A stretch of DNA of 64,000 nucleotides from Holophagales bacterium (GTDB lineage Bacteria > Acidobacteriota > Thermoanaerobaculia > UBA5066), in assembly GCA_016716705.1 (NCBI GenBank), contig JADJVF010000007.1, positions 124,001 to 188,000 of the forward strand, read 5' to 3'. The position numbers and the translations under genes are program-made. Position 1 is the first letter of the stretch, and every line of letters begins with the position of its first letter. The notes beneath the pieces are model-generated. The model was not told the DNA's origin. It searched no databases and worked only from the letters and a program-made list of their open reading frames with translations. This document shows, in pieces, positions 19,875 to 30,300 of this stretch.

Positions 19875-21679
19875 CTACCTCTTCTTCGCGATCATTCGCC
19901 GCAGCCGCGAGCGGATGATCTCCCGCTCGTAGACGATCTCCTTCGGCATCGTCGCCTTGAACTGCTCGAAGAACGCGTCCTGGTCGGCGAGCTCCCTCTT
20001 CCACTCCGCGAAGTCGATCGTCTGCGCGTCCTCGACGTCCTCCATCGGGACGGCGAGGTCCTTCAGCGGCAGGTCGGCCCACTTCGGCACCCAGCCGATC
20101 GCGTTCTCGGAGGCGCCGGCGCGGCCGCGGGCGCGGTCGATGATCCACTTCAGGATCCGCATGTTCTCGCCGAAGCCCGGCCAGAGGAACGAGCCGTCGG
20201 GTCCCCTGCGGAACCAGTTCACCATGAAGATCTTCGGGAAGACGGCGACCGGCCCTCCATGTTCAGCCAGTGCTCGAAGTAGTTCCCCATGTCGTAGCCG
20301 CAGAACGGGAGCATCGCCATCGGGTCGCGCCGCACGACCCCTTCCTTGCCGACGGCCGCTGCCGTCGTCTCCGAGCCCATCGTCGCCCCGAGGTAGACGC
20401 CGTGGGTCCAGTTGAACCCCTGCAGGACGAGCGGGACGGTCGTGGAGCGCCGGCCGCCGAAGATGATCGCCGAGATCGGCACGCCGTTCCGGTCGTTGAC
20501 GCGCGGCGAGAGGGCCGGGTTGTTCGCGGCGGGCGCCGTGAAGCGGCTGTTGGGGTGGGCCGCCTTCTCCGTCGAGCCGCGCTGCCACGGCCGGCCGCGC
20601 CAGTCGATCAGCTCCTCCGGCGCAACGCCGTCCTTCCCCTCCCACCAGACGTCGCCGTCGGGCGTCATCGCGACGTTCGTGTAGAGCGTGTCGCGCTTGA
20701 TCGACTCCATCGCGTTCGGGTTCGTGGCGTAGTTCGTCCCGGGCGCCACGCCGAAGTACCCCGCCTCGGGGTTGATGGCCCAGAGCCGTCCGTCGGCCCC
20801 GGGGCGCATCCAGCAGATGTCGTCTCCGACCGTCCAGACCTTCCAGCCGTCGAAGCCGCGTGGCGGGATGAGCATCGAGAAGTTCGTCTTGCCGCAGGCC
20901 GACGGGAACGCAGCGGCGACGTACGTCGTCTCGCCGGAGGGTTCCTCGACGCCCATGATGAGCATGTGCTCGGCCATCCATCCCTCGTTGCGGCCGAGGT
21001 AGGAGCCGATACGGAGCGCGAGGCACTTCTTGCCGAGGAGGACGTTCCCGCCGTAGCCCGAGCCGATCGACCAGATCGTGTTGTCCTCGGGGAAGTGGCA
21101 GATGAACCGCCGCTCCGGGTTCAGGTCGAGCATCGAGTGGAGGCCGCGGTTGAAGTCGTTCGAGTCGCCGAGCATCCGGAGCGCCCGCATCCCCATGCGC
21201 GTCATGATCCGCATGTTCAGGACGACGTAGACGCTGTCGGTCAGCTCGACGCCGACCTTGGCCATCGGCGAGCCGATCGGCCCCATGACGTAGGGGATGA
21301 CGTACAACGTCCGCCCCTTCATCGAGCCGTCGTAGAGCTGGCCGAGCTTGCGGTATCCCTCTTCGGGCGCCATCCAGTTGTTGTTCGGCCCCGCCTCCTC
21401 CTTCGTCTTCGTGCAGATGAAGGTCAGGTGCTCCACGCGCGCGACGTCCGCGGGGTCGGAGCGGTGGAGGTAGCAACCGGGAAGCTTCTCCTGGTTGAGC
21501 GGGATGAGGACGCCCGTGCTCACGGCGAGGGACGTCAGCCGCTCCTTCTCCTCCTCCGACCCGTCGCACCAGACGACGTGGTCGGGCTTGCAGAGGCGGG
21601 CACACTCCTCGACCCAGGCGAGGAGGTGCGGGTTGGCGGAAAGGGCTTTGCCGACGACGGCCTCGGTGGCAGTGCTCAT
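19875..21679 (-). CDS. pckG: GTP-dependent phosphoenolpyruvate carboxykinase, one frame break
   Basis: This enzyme catalyses oxaloacetate + GTP to PEP + CO2 + GDP (gluconeogenesis or anaplerosis). It starts MSTATEAVVG at the ATG complementary to 21677-21679. GTP-PEPCK hallmarks are the P-loop FPSACGKTNFSML, the mobile-loop region WRGRPW, the metal-site GDDICWM, and FLWPGFGENMRILKW near the C-terminus. The total is about 601 residues, the family norm. The frame breaks near 20255 between HWLNM and GGPVAVFPKIF, where one G seems missing in the coding strand (ATGGAGGG). Motifs are intact on both sides, so a consensus error is likely. It is transcribed divergently from psd. Confidence 0.93.
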
Positions 21680-21760
21680 GGCGCTCTCCTCCTCGCGGGG
21701 ACGACGAACGAATCCGGACGCCCGAAGACCCCTATCATAATCGGCGGATGACCGAAGCGG

Positions 21761-22612
21761 GTGCCCCTCTCCCTCCGGCTCCTCGGCCTCTACCCGAAGA
21801 AGGCCGGCTCCGCCGTCGTGGGGGCCGCGGCTCGTGCCTCCCTGCCGCGCTCCCTCCGCGAGCCCCTCCTCGGCCGGTTTGCGGCCTCCTACGGGATCGA
21901 CCTCGGAGAGGCGGAGAAGCCCCTCCGGGAGTACACGTCGTTCCTCGACCTCTTCACCCGCCGGCTCAGGCCGGGCCTCCGCCCGCAGGACCCGGCCGTC
22001 CCGGGAGGACTCAACTCGCCGGTCGACGGGGCGCTCATCGCCTCGGGACGTATCGAGAGCGGGACCCTCATCCAGGCCAAGGGGCTCCCGTACCGCCTCG
22101 ACGAGCTCCTCGCGGCCGACCCGCTCGTCGCCCGCTTCGAAGGCGGGGCCTACGCGACGCTCTACCTCTCCCCGAGGGACTACCACCGCATGCACGTCCC
22201 CTGCACGGGCCGCGTCCTCGCCGTCGGCCGCGTCGAGGGAGAGCTCTGGCCGGTGAACGAGGCTTCCACCGCGTTTACGCGGGGCCTGTACGTCAGGAAC
22301 CGGAGGGCGTACTGGATCGCCGAGGGGACGGGGGAGGACGAGGGGCTCGACGTGGCGGCCGTGATGGTCGCCGCGACGCACGTCGGGGGCGTCGTCGTCG
22401 ATCCGCGATGGCTCGGGGGGCGGACCCTCGCGCGCCGAGACCGCCTCCAGGTTCCGGGCCTCCCGTGCAGTCCCGGAGACGATCTCGGTACCTTCGAGCT
22501 CGGCTCGACGGTCGTCCTCCTCGTCGGCGGAGCCCGGGCGAGCGGCTTCGCCTGGAGCCGCCCGCACGGCCCGATCCGCGTGGGGCAGCGACTGGGGGCG
22601 TTGGTTCCCTGA
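21761..22612 (+). CDS. psd: Phosphatidylserine decarboxylase proenzyme
   Basis: This 283-residue protein starts at GTG 21761 and makes phosphatidylethanolamine from phosphatidylserine. The proenzyme self-cleaves at LGST (Ser249), giving a pyruvoyl prosthetic group on the small chain; FELGSTVVLL is intact. The substrate region SPRDYHRMHVP contains the conserved His of the catalytic triad, and NSPVDG carries the conserved Asp. Length and order match the long, membrane-associated PSD type I. The ATG at 21748 is in another frame and is not the start. The ABC transporter gene begins at its stop codon. Confidence 0.94.
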   Translation: MPLSLRLLGLYPKKAGSAVVGAAARASLPRSLREPLLGRFAASYGIDLGEAEKPLREYTSFLDLFTRRLRPGLRPQDPAVPGGLNSPVDGALIASGRIESGTLIQAKGLPYRLDELLAADPLVARFEGGAYATLYLSPRDYHRMHVPCTGRVLAVGRVEGELWPVNEASTAFTRGLYVRNRRAYWIAEGTGEDEGLDVAAVMVAATHVGGVVVDPRWLGGRTLARRDRLQVPGLPCSPGDDLGTFELGSTVVLLVGGARASGFAWSRPHGPIRVGQRLGALVP

Positions 22613-24210
22613 ACGGTCCGCTCGCCGCGATCCGCTGCGGCCCCGGGGCCGGCCGCCCTTCCCGCCGACGTGGGCTCGGGATTCTCGCGGGGACGGCTCT
22701 CGTCGCGGTCCTCGGAGGGCCGCTCGCGGCCGCTCCTCCCGAGCTCCGCTGGGGCGGCGACGCCGAAGGGGGCGCGCCGTTCGTGGAGGCCGACCCGACC
22801 GACCCTTCGAAGCTCCGTGGCTTCGACGTCGAGATCGCGGCCGAGCTGGGGCGCCGCATGGAACGCGCGCCGCGGTTCATCCAGGTCGCCTACTCCTCGA
22901 TCGACCAGAGTGTCGACCGCGGCGACTTCGAGATAGGGCTCTCCGGCGTCGAGGACACACCGGGCCGTCGCGCGGCGCTCTCGGTGACGGTTCCCTACTA
23001 CGAGTTCCGCGAGGTGCTGTCGACGCGCGCGGGCGAGGAGAAGCGCTTCCCGTCCCTCGCGTCTCTGCGGGGCCGCCGCGTCGGAACGCTCGGAGGGACC
23101 ATCGCCTACGAGATCCTGCTCGCCGCCGAGAAGGACCACGGAGTCGTCGCGGTCTCGTACGACGACGACGTCCACCCCTACGAGGACGTCGTCAATGGAC
23201 GTCTCGACGCCGTCCTCCTCGACCACGTCCTGGCGCTGCGCGCGCTCGCGAGGACGGGGGGACTTGCGATCGTCCCGGGATCCGTGGCGACCGGCCGGTA
23301 CGTCGCCGTCCTCGCGAAGGCGAACGTGAAAGGCCGCGACGAGGTCGACCGGCACCTCGCTGACATGATGCGGGACGGCACCCTCGCGCGGATCTTCACC
23401 GCGTGGGGGCTCGAGGACGAGGCCCAGGAGAAGCTCCGCTCGCGGGTTCTCGCGGCAAGGGCGGAGGGCGCGGCGCACGGGGAAACCTCGGCCGCGGGTG
23501 CGGCTCGTGTGTCCACCGCGGATCCCGAAGCGGCCGCCGGGAGAGCGGCGGAGCGACGGAAGCGAACCGCAGACGGAGTGAAGGCGTACCTCCCGGCCCT
23601 CTTCCGTGCGGCCCTCGTGACCATCGCCCTCTCCTGCCTCGCCATGACGCTCGCCGTCTCCGCCGGCGCGATCGTCGCCACGGGGCGCATCTACGGCCCG
23701 CGGCCGCTCCGGTTCATTCTGGCGGCCTGGGTCGAGGTGACGCGCGGGACGCCGGTCCTCCTCCAGCTCTTCGTCCTCTACTACGGCCTCTCCGCCCTCG
23801 TCCGCCTCCCGGCGTTCCTCGCGGCGGTGATCGGTCTCGGGCTCAACTACGCCGCCTACGAGAGCGAGATCTACCGCGGCGCCCTCGAGGCCGTCGGGAA
23901 GACCCAGCTCGAGGCGGCCCGGACGCTCGGCTTCACGGAGCTCCAGGTCCTGCGGCTCGTCCGGGGGCCGCTCGCCTTCCGACTCGCGCTCGCGCCGATG
24001 ACGAACGACTTCGTCGCCCTCCTGAAGGACTCCTCGCTCGTCTCGGTGATCACCGTCGTCGAGCTGACGAAGCAGACCTCGATCTTCGCGGTCAACCTCG
24101 GGAGCTGGCTCGTCCCGGGGCTCCTCTGCGCCTCGATCTACCTCGCGATGTCCCTTCCCCTCGCCCGCCTGGCCCGCAGGCTCGAGGCCCGCTGGAAGGA
24201 ACCCTCGTGA
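22609..24210 (+). CDS. Polar amino acid ABC transporter: fused substrate-binding protein and permease
   Basis: The frame is open through the psd gene, but homology starts about residue 40, so the start is uncertain. The only near-start codon is CTG 22609, whose CTGA overlaps the psd stop; no ATG/GTG/TTG lies in frame close by. The product is about 533 residues. A signal/anchor helix (GILAGTALVAVLGGPLAA) comes first, then a SBP_bac_3 domain (about 45-275: GFDVEIAAELGRRM, VGTLGGTIAYEIL). An Ala-rich linker and a HisM/GlnP-type permease follow (about 325-530) with the EAA-loop EAARTLGFTELQVLRLV and a RGTPVLLQLF segment. Fused binding protein-permease chains are known for glutamine/arginine importers. 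The ATPase gene follows with a 4-base overlap. Confidence 0.85.
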   Translation: MNGPLAAIRCGPGAGRPSRRRGLGILAGTALVAVLGGPLAAAPPELRWGGDAEGGAPFVEADPTDPSKLRGFDVEIAAELGRRMERAPRFIQVAYSSIDQSVDRGDFEIGLSGVEDTPGRRAALSVTVPYYEFREVLSTRAGEEKRFPSLASLRGRRVGTLGGTIAYEILLAAEKDHGVVAVSYDDDVHPYEDVVNGRLDAVLLDHVLALRALARTGGLAIVPGSVATGRYVAVLAKANVKGRDEVDRHLADMMRDGTLARIFTAWGLEDEAQEKLRSRVLAARAEGAAHGETSAAGAARVSTADPEAAAGRAAERRKRTADGVKAYLPALFRAALVTIALSCLAMTLAVSAGAIVATGRIYGPRPLRFILAAWVEVTRGTPVLLQLFVLYYGLSALVRLPAFLAAVIGLGLNYAAYESEIYRGALEAVGKTQLEAARTLGFTELQVLRLVRGPLAFRLALAPMTNDFVALLKDSSLVSVITVVELTKQTSIFAVNLGSWLVPGLLCASIYLAMSLPLARLARRLEARWKEPS

Positions 24211-25093
24211 GTGGCGACGTCCTCACGATCGCCGGCCTCCGGCTCTCGCGGGGGGCGCGAGAGATCCTGAAGGGGGTCTACCTCACGGCCCGGCGCGGCG
24301 AGATCGTCGCGCTGATGGGCCTTTCGGGGGGCGGAAAGACGACCGTCCTCAGGAGCATCGCAGCCCTGGAGCCGTTCGACGAGGGCTCCATCGACGTCGA
24401 CGGGTTCCGCCTCGCACCCGGCCCGCTCTCTCGAGAGAGCCGCCTGGCGCCCCTCCGCCGAAAGGTCGCCCTCGTCTTCCAGCAGCACGGCCTCTTCGAG
24501 CACCTCGATGCCCTCCACAACGTCACGCTCGCCCCGGTCCACGTCCTCGGCACGCCGCGAGAGGAAGCCGAAGAGAAAGCCATCGCCCTCCTTTCGGCCC
24601 TGGGCGTCTCGCACCGGACAGGTGCGCTCCCGCGGCAGCTCTCGGGCGGCGAGGCGCAGCGCGTGGCGATCGCCCGCGCCCTCGCCGTCGGCCCCCGCTC
24701 CTCCTGATGGACGAGCCGACCGCCTCGCTCGATCCGGCGCGCCGCGTCGACCTCGGCGAAACCCTCGAGCGTCTCGCGGCGGAGGGGCGGACGCTCGTCG
24801 TCACCTCGCACGACGACGACTTCGTGAGGGACTTCGCCACGCGCCTCGTCGTCATGGCCGAGGGCCGGGTCGTCGAAGAGGGGCCAGCGCGCGAGGTCCT
24901 CGCGAACCCGGCGCACGCGGCGACCCGGACGCTCCTCGCCGGGTCGACCCAGAGCCCCCGCGAAGGCGCTGAGGCCGGAGCGCCTCGCGAGAGGTCCGCG
25001 TTCCGAGCCCGGTGCTATCCTTCCCGACTCGATCTTTTCCACGGACCTCGGGTCCCCCGTCCTCCGGGGGGCGAAAGAGGGAAGCGGGTGTGA
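24207..25093 (+). CDS. Polar amino acid ABC transporter ATPase, one frame break
   Basis: The gene starts at GTG 24207, overlapping the permease stop by 4 bases (GTGA). Walker A is GLSGGGKTT, the Q-loop VFQQHGLFEH, the signature LSGGEAQR, Walker B LLLMDEP (second frame) and the H-loop VVTSHDDD. The frame breaks at about 24693-24695 in a CCCCC run, where one C seems missing (VGP to PLLLMDEP). Family proteins normally end soon after the ANPAHAATRTLLA segment (about 24955). The remaining 45 residues look non-homologous and run into the cobalamin riboswitch, so a second, hidden frame error or a real readthrough tail is possible. Confidence 0.85.
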
Positions 25094-25240
25094 TTCCCGC
25101 GCGGCCCCCGCCACTGTGACCGGGGACGCGAAGGACGAAATCCCACTGGGGGCGAGCGATCCGCGAACGCGGGTTACGCCTCCGGGAAGGGGTCCTTGCG
25201 CGGACGATCCGGGAGCCAGGAGACCTGCCTCAGGCCCATT
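25045..25240 (+). promoter_or_regulatory. Cobalamin (B12) riboswitch
   Basis: The RNA contains the conserved aptamer blocks in order: GAAAGAGGGAA near 25073, GGTGTGATTCCCG, the B12-box core GCCACTG at 25110-25116, and AGCCAGGAGACCTGCC at 25214-25229. The receptor start codon follows about 110 bases later, leaving room for an expression platform. It should repress the receptor gene when adenosylcobalamin is abundant. The 5' part overlaps the last 16 codons of the ATPase frame upstream. Confidence 0.93.
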
Positions 25241-25349
25241 GCCACCCGCCGCGCCGTCTCCGGGGCTCGAGAGGACGCGGGAGACGCCTCCGCGCGCGCC
25301 TCCCGCCTTCCCTCGATGGGACGGCGGAGCGCAGCAGACCGGAGGTCTC

Positions 25350-27194
25350 GTGAACCGTCTCTTTCATCCTCTCCTCCTGCCAATCGTCCTCTCCCTTCCC
25401 GCCGTCGCCCAGCTGCCGCAGCCGGGTGCATCTGGAGTCGCGACCGAGGTCGTCGTCACCGCCGAGGCAGTGCCGAAGGAGGCCTCCGCACTGGGCGTCG
25501 CGACGACCGTCATCGACCGCGCCTCCATCGAGCGCTCCCGCGCCGGGACCGTGGCCGACCTGCTGCGCTCCGTCCCCGGCGTCGACGTCACGCAGAGCGG
25601 CGGGGCGGGGGGCGTCACCTCGCTCTTCCTGCGCGGTGCCAACTCCAACTCGGCTCTCGTCCTCGTCGACGGCGTGAAGCTCAACAGCCCGTACTTCGGG
25701 GGCGTCGACCTCTCCTCGCTCGGCACCGCGAACGTCGAGCGGATCGAGATCGTCCGCGGGCCCTTCTCGGCGCTCTACGGCTCCGAGGCGCTCGGGGGCG
25801 TCGTCCAGGTCATCACGCGCCGGGCCAGCGCCGACGGGTTCGAGGGGCAGGCCCACTTCGGCCTCGGGAACGCGTCGGCCCGCGAAGGGGGCGTGAACGC
25901 CGTCCTCCGCAGCGGCGCGATCGGCGTCAGCGCCGGCTTGCGCCGCGGGACGATCGGCGGCGACCTCCCGAACGAGTTCTTCGAGGGAACCGACCTCTCC
26001 GCCGCTCTCGACGTCCAGCTCTCCCCGGACGTGAAGACGGGCGTCACCGTCCGCCGCAACTCGTCGCGCACCGGCATTCCCTTCTCGGGGTCCACGCCCA
26101 CGCCGCTCCGCGCGACGACGGCCGACACGACGCTCGTCTCCGTCCCGTTCTCGCTCCTCCTCGGAGCGAAGACGACGCTCGAGGCGGCCGGCACCTGGGC
26201 GGCCGACTCCCCGACGTACACCGACCCCGACGACCCGTGGGGCTTCACCTTCTCCGAGACGAAGGCCCGTCGCGCGGGCGGCCGCGTCGTCCTCTCGCAC
26301 GCTTCCGGCGGGAACCGGATCTCCGTCGGCACCGACTACGAGCAGACGAAGGTCGACAACGAGGACTCGTACGGGGTCCAGCTCGACGGCCTGACGACGA
26401 GCACCTGGTCCGTCTTCGCCGAGGACCGCATCTCCCTCGCGGACGACCGGCTCGCCGTCACGGCGGGCGTCCGCCGCGACGAGAACAGCGCCTTCGGCGC
26501 GTCCACGAATCCGCGCGTCGCGCTCTCGTGGACCGTCTCCTCCGCGATCCGGCTCCGCGCCGCCGCCGGATCGGCCTTCCGGGCCCCGTCGACCGGCGAG
26601 CTCTACTACCCCTTCTCGGGCAACCCCGACCTGAATCCCGAGGAATCCGTCTCGTACGAGGCCGGGGCCGAGTGGACGATCGCCCCGGGCCTCGTTCTCG
26701 AGGCCTCGCTCTTCCGGAGCGACGTGAAAGACCTCATCCGCTACGACTTCGCGACCTTTGCGAACGTGAACGTCGGGCGGGCACGGATGACGGGAGCCGA
26801 GGTCGTCGTAAGAGGCGCTCTCTCCGCTTCCACGTGGGCCCGCGCCTCGTACACCTGGCTGGATGCCCAGGACCGCGACACCGGGCTCCCGCTCCTCCGG
26901 CGCCCGGAGCACCGGGCCTCCGCGACGATCGGGGGCGACCTCGGCCGTGGCGCGAACGCTGAGGTGACGGGCCTCTACGTGGGCGAGCGCGACGACGTGG
27001 ACGCGACGACCTACCTCCGCGTCACGAGCCCCGCCTACGTCCGGCTCGACCTGGCGGCGACGGGTCCGAGGCTCTTCGACCGCGTGGCGCCCTTCGTCCG
27101 CGCCACGAACCTCCTCGATCGCGACTACTCCGAGGTCGCGGGTTACGCGTCGCCCGGCCGCCGCTTCGTCGCCGGTCTCGACCTCGCCTTCTGA
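25350..27194 (+). CDS. btuB: BtuB-like TonB-dependent receptor (cobalamin uptake)
   Basis: This 614-residue outer-membrane receptor starts at GTG 25350, close behind a GGAGG at 25341. The signal peptide (about 1-23) ends PAVAQL. The TonB box region EVVVTAEAVP and a plug domain come next, with DLLRSVPGVDVTQSG, FLRGANSNSALVLVDGVKLN and VERIEIVRGPFSALYGSEALGG. A barrel follows, ending GRRFVAGLDLAF. The plug motifs match BtuB/CirA-type receptors. Position directly behind a cobalamin riboswitch makes corrinoid uptake the best assignment. No btuCDF genes are adjacent. Confidence 0.88.
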   Translation: MNRLFHPLLLPIVLSLPAVAQLPQPGASGVATEVVVTAEAVPKEASALGVATTVIDRASIERSRAGTVADLLRSVPGVDVTQSGGAGGVTSLFLRGANSNSALVLVDGVKLNSPYFGGVDLSSLGTANVERIEIVRGPFSALYGSEALGGVVQVITRRASADGFEGQAHFGLGNASAREGGVNAVLRSGAIGVSAGLRRGTIGGDLPNEFFEGTDLSAALDVQLSPDVKTGVTVRRNSSRTGIPFSGSTPTPLRATTADTTLVSVPFSLLLGAKTTLEAAGTWAADSPTYTDPDDPWGFTFSETKARRAGGRVVLSHASGGNRISVGTDYEQTKVDNEDSYGVQLDGLTTSTWSVFAEDRISLADDRLAVTAGVRRDENSAFGASTNPRVALSWTVSSAIRLRAAAGSAFRAPSTGELYYPFSGNPDLNPEESVSYEAGAEWTIAPGLVLEASLFRSDVKDLIRYDFATFANVNVGRARMTGAEVVVRGALSASTWARASYTWLDAQDRDTGLPLLRRPEHRASATIGGDLGRGANAEVTGLYVGERDDVDATTYLRVTSPAYVRLDLAATGPRLFDRVAPFVRATNLLDRDYSEVAGYASPGRRFVAGLDLAF

Positions 27195-27254
27195 TTTCGC
27201 CCCTCCCGGGGTCTTCCGGGATCGTCGAGACTCGTGCCGGACGCACAAATGAAA

Positions 27255-27284
27255 AGGCGGCCCGGGGGTGACCCCGGGCCGCCT
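27255..27284. terminator. Strong bidirectional terminator hairpin
   Basis: A 13-bp perfect stem (27255-27267 with 27272-27284) and a GTGA loop lie between the convergent receptor and nuclease genes. Four A bases (27251-27254 region) precede the stem, so transcripts on the minus strand end in a short U run. Confidence 0.8.
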
Positions 27285-27304
27285 CGTTCGTGGAGCCGGT
27301 TGGA

Positions 27305-30300
27305 CTACGGGGTGGGCACGAGGTAGGGGAAGTTGAACCCTACGACCAGCCAGACCGCGAGCTGGGCGCGCGTGATGGTGGTCGCCGGGCAGAAGAGATG
27401 GTCGCCGCAGCCGGCGGTGATGCCCTCGTTGAAGATCGTCTCGATGAAGCCCTCGGCCCAGGAGTAGCCCGTGCCGTGGACGTCACTGAAGTACCCGGTC
27501 GGCGGGTTGACCGGCGGCAGTCCGAGGCCGACCGAGACGAACACCGACATCTCCGCCCGGCTGACGAGGCGGTCGGGGCAGTAGTAGCGTTCGCCATCTC
27601 CGCCCACCGCACACCCTGCGACGACGCCGTCGCGGTAGAGCTGCTCGACGTAGTCGGCGGTGACGTCGGTCTCGGAGATCGGCACGTCGACGAAGACGCC
27701 GGTCGCCGCCGGCGGGACGAACAGCGGCCCGTGCATCGCGCGGACCATCAGGATCGCCATCTCGGCCCGGTCGACCTCGGCCTCGGGGCAGAAGTTGCCT
27801 TCGCCGCAGCCCCGCGTGACGCGCACGCCGGCGAGCGCGTGGATGAACGCGTCGGCCCAGTGATCGGCCGGCACGTCGAGGAAGGCGATGGTGTAGTTGA
27901 CCGGGACGTCGACCGGTGCGAACGGATCGGTGCCGGCGACGCGGAGCGAGGCCTGGTGGAGGCCCGGCCACTGCAGGGCCGTGATGAAGTCGAGCGTGAC
28001 CGGCTGGGTGGCGCCGGGGGCGAGCGTGCCGCTCTTGGGCGTCTCGTCGAGCCAGGGCACGGTCGAGAAGCTGCAGAAGCCGGTCTCGCCGGACGGGACG
28101 ACCAGGACCTCGGCGGTCGTCTGGTTGACGGCGTAGAGGTTGCCGGCGCAGTCGGCCTCGAGGCCGGCCTGGTCATAGGCGGCCATGCCGGCGACCTTGA
28201 ACGAGCTCACGGTGGCATACGCGTTGTTGACGTCGAGGACGTACAGGTCGGCCGCCGCATCGGTGTTCGCCAGGACGAAGAGGTGGCCGGTCCCCGGGTT
28301 GTACGCGAGGCCTGATACGTCGAGGCCGGCGCTGAAGGATTCGAGGATGTCGCCGTTGCGGTCGAAGCGATGGATGACGCCGTCGTTCCAGGAGCCGGCG
28401 AAGAAGGTGTCGGAGACCGGATCGAACGCGAGGCCGCGCTCGGAGGTGCCGAAGGCGGGGCAGATCGTGTTGCCGGTGGAGGTCTTCGTCACCGGGTCGA
28501 GCTCGTGGATGCAGTTGGCCCCGCCGACGTTCACCTGCCACAGGCGGTTGGCGAAGAAGTCGTAGGTCATGTCGGCGGCGAAGCTGCCGACCCAGGACGA
28601 GATGTCGATCGTGTCGCCGGTCGCCGTGCCGGCGGCCAGGAAGCGGTGATTGAGCCCGTCTCCACCCGCGGCGGCGATGTCGTTGACCCACATGTCGTCG
28701 GCCGCCGTGTTGAAGCCGATGCCCCAGGGGTAGACGAGGCCGACGGGGAAGTCGAGGACCGCGGCGGGAGCGAGAGGAGCGACCGCCGCGTTGGGCAGCG
28801 GGTGCTCGGGCACGTAGCGGGCCGTGCGATCGGAGGCGTGCTCGGCGGAGACCTTCCAGCTGGGGCCGGCGACCAGGAACCGCGCCCAGGCGTAGTCGAT
28901 GGGCCGCTCGAGGAGGGAGAAGCCGACCGTGAGCGGGCTGTCGTTCGTGATGTTCAGGATCGAAGATCCCAGAGAGAACACCGGCACGCGCATGTTGACC
29001 GGGTTCGGGGTCGCGACGATCTGGCCGACCGCCGTCGTCGCGGAGGCCGTGTTGTTCGCCGGGTTCGGATCAGCCTCCGCCCCCGAGACCACTCCGGTCG
29101 TCACGTGGAAACCCGTCGTGGCGGCGGTCATCTCGACGCTGGCGGCGAAGGTACCGCCCATGGCGAGCGAGCCGATGGTGCAGGTCACGGTGCTGCCCGC
29201 GGCGAGGCAGGCGCCCGGGATGATCGTCCCGGCGACGGCGCCGGCCGGCAGCGAGAGGACGAGGGAGACCGCGGTGGCGGCCGAGGGGCCGAGGTTGGTG
29301 ACGCTCGCCGAGTGCGTGAACGTCCCTCCGGGCCCGGTCGCGGCGGGGTTGGCGGTCATCGTCACGGCGAGGTCGGTCAGGGGGGTGACGGTCGTGACCG
29401 AGGTGGCCGTGTTGTTCGCGGGGTTCGAGTCGGTGAGGAACGACGACACCTCGGCGGTGTTCGTCAGCGTGCCGGACGTCGCCGTGACGGTCACGGTGAC
29501 GGTGATAGCGGCCGCCGTGCCGACGGGCATGCTGGCCGCGTCGCACGCGACGGTGCCGGTGCTCTGCACGCAGGACCAGCCGGTGCCGGCGGCGGAGACG
29601 TAGGAGACGCCGGCGGGAAGTGTGTCGGTCACCGTGGTCGGGCCGGCCGCGACGGGACCGGCGTTGCTCACGGTGAGCGTGTAGGTCAGGGTTCCGCCCG
29701 TCAGCACCGGGTCGGGCGAGGCGAGCTTCGTGAGGGAGAGGTCGGCGCTCTGCGAATCGTCCGGGATGCCGTCGGCGTTCGCGTCGCTCATGAAGTAGAG
29801 CACCGCGCCGTCGTGGTCGGACGAGCGCAGCGGCGTCGTGGCGTCGTAGCCGTACTGGATCGCGGCGTCGGTGTTGCCGCGCCCGTAGGCGAAGCCGCGC
29901 ACCCAGGTGTTCGTGGCCTGGGTCGTCAGGGCGTGGTCGAGGACCTGCGCCGTGCCCTCGAAGTTGTAGGAGTAGCGGTCGTTCGCCGGCACGGAGAGCG
30001 CCTGCTTGGTCAGGTTGGGGTTCACCAGATCCGGGCCGGAGAGGAGGTTGTCGGCCGCGACGAAATCACCGGCCATCTGGCCGACGACGTCGACGTAGCC
30101 GTCGGAGACCTCGTAGGCGTTCAGGTCGCCGACCATCACGAATGGCCGGGACGCGGTCGCGGCTGCGGTCTGGTAGTCCTGCATCCACTGGGCGATCCAC
30201 TGCGCCTGCTCGAGCCGCTTCTGGCGAACGCGAGGGCCGTCCGTGGGATCGTCGATGCCGATGAGCGAACGGGTGTGGTTGACCATCACCGAGAACGCGA

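Noticed and set aside
19394..19918. A 174-codon frame in the gap before the carboxykinase gene
   Set aside because: It overlaps the terminator and the end of the carboxykinase gene, and its composition is Arg/Ser/Pro-rich without any motif.
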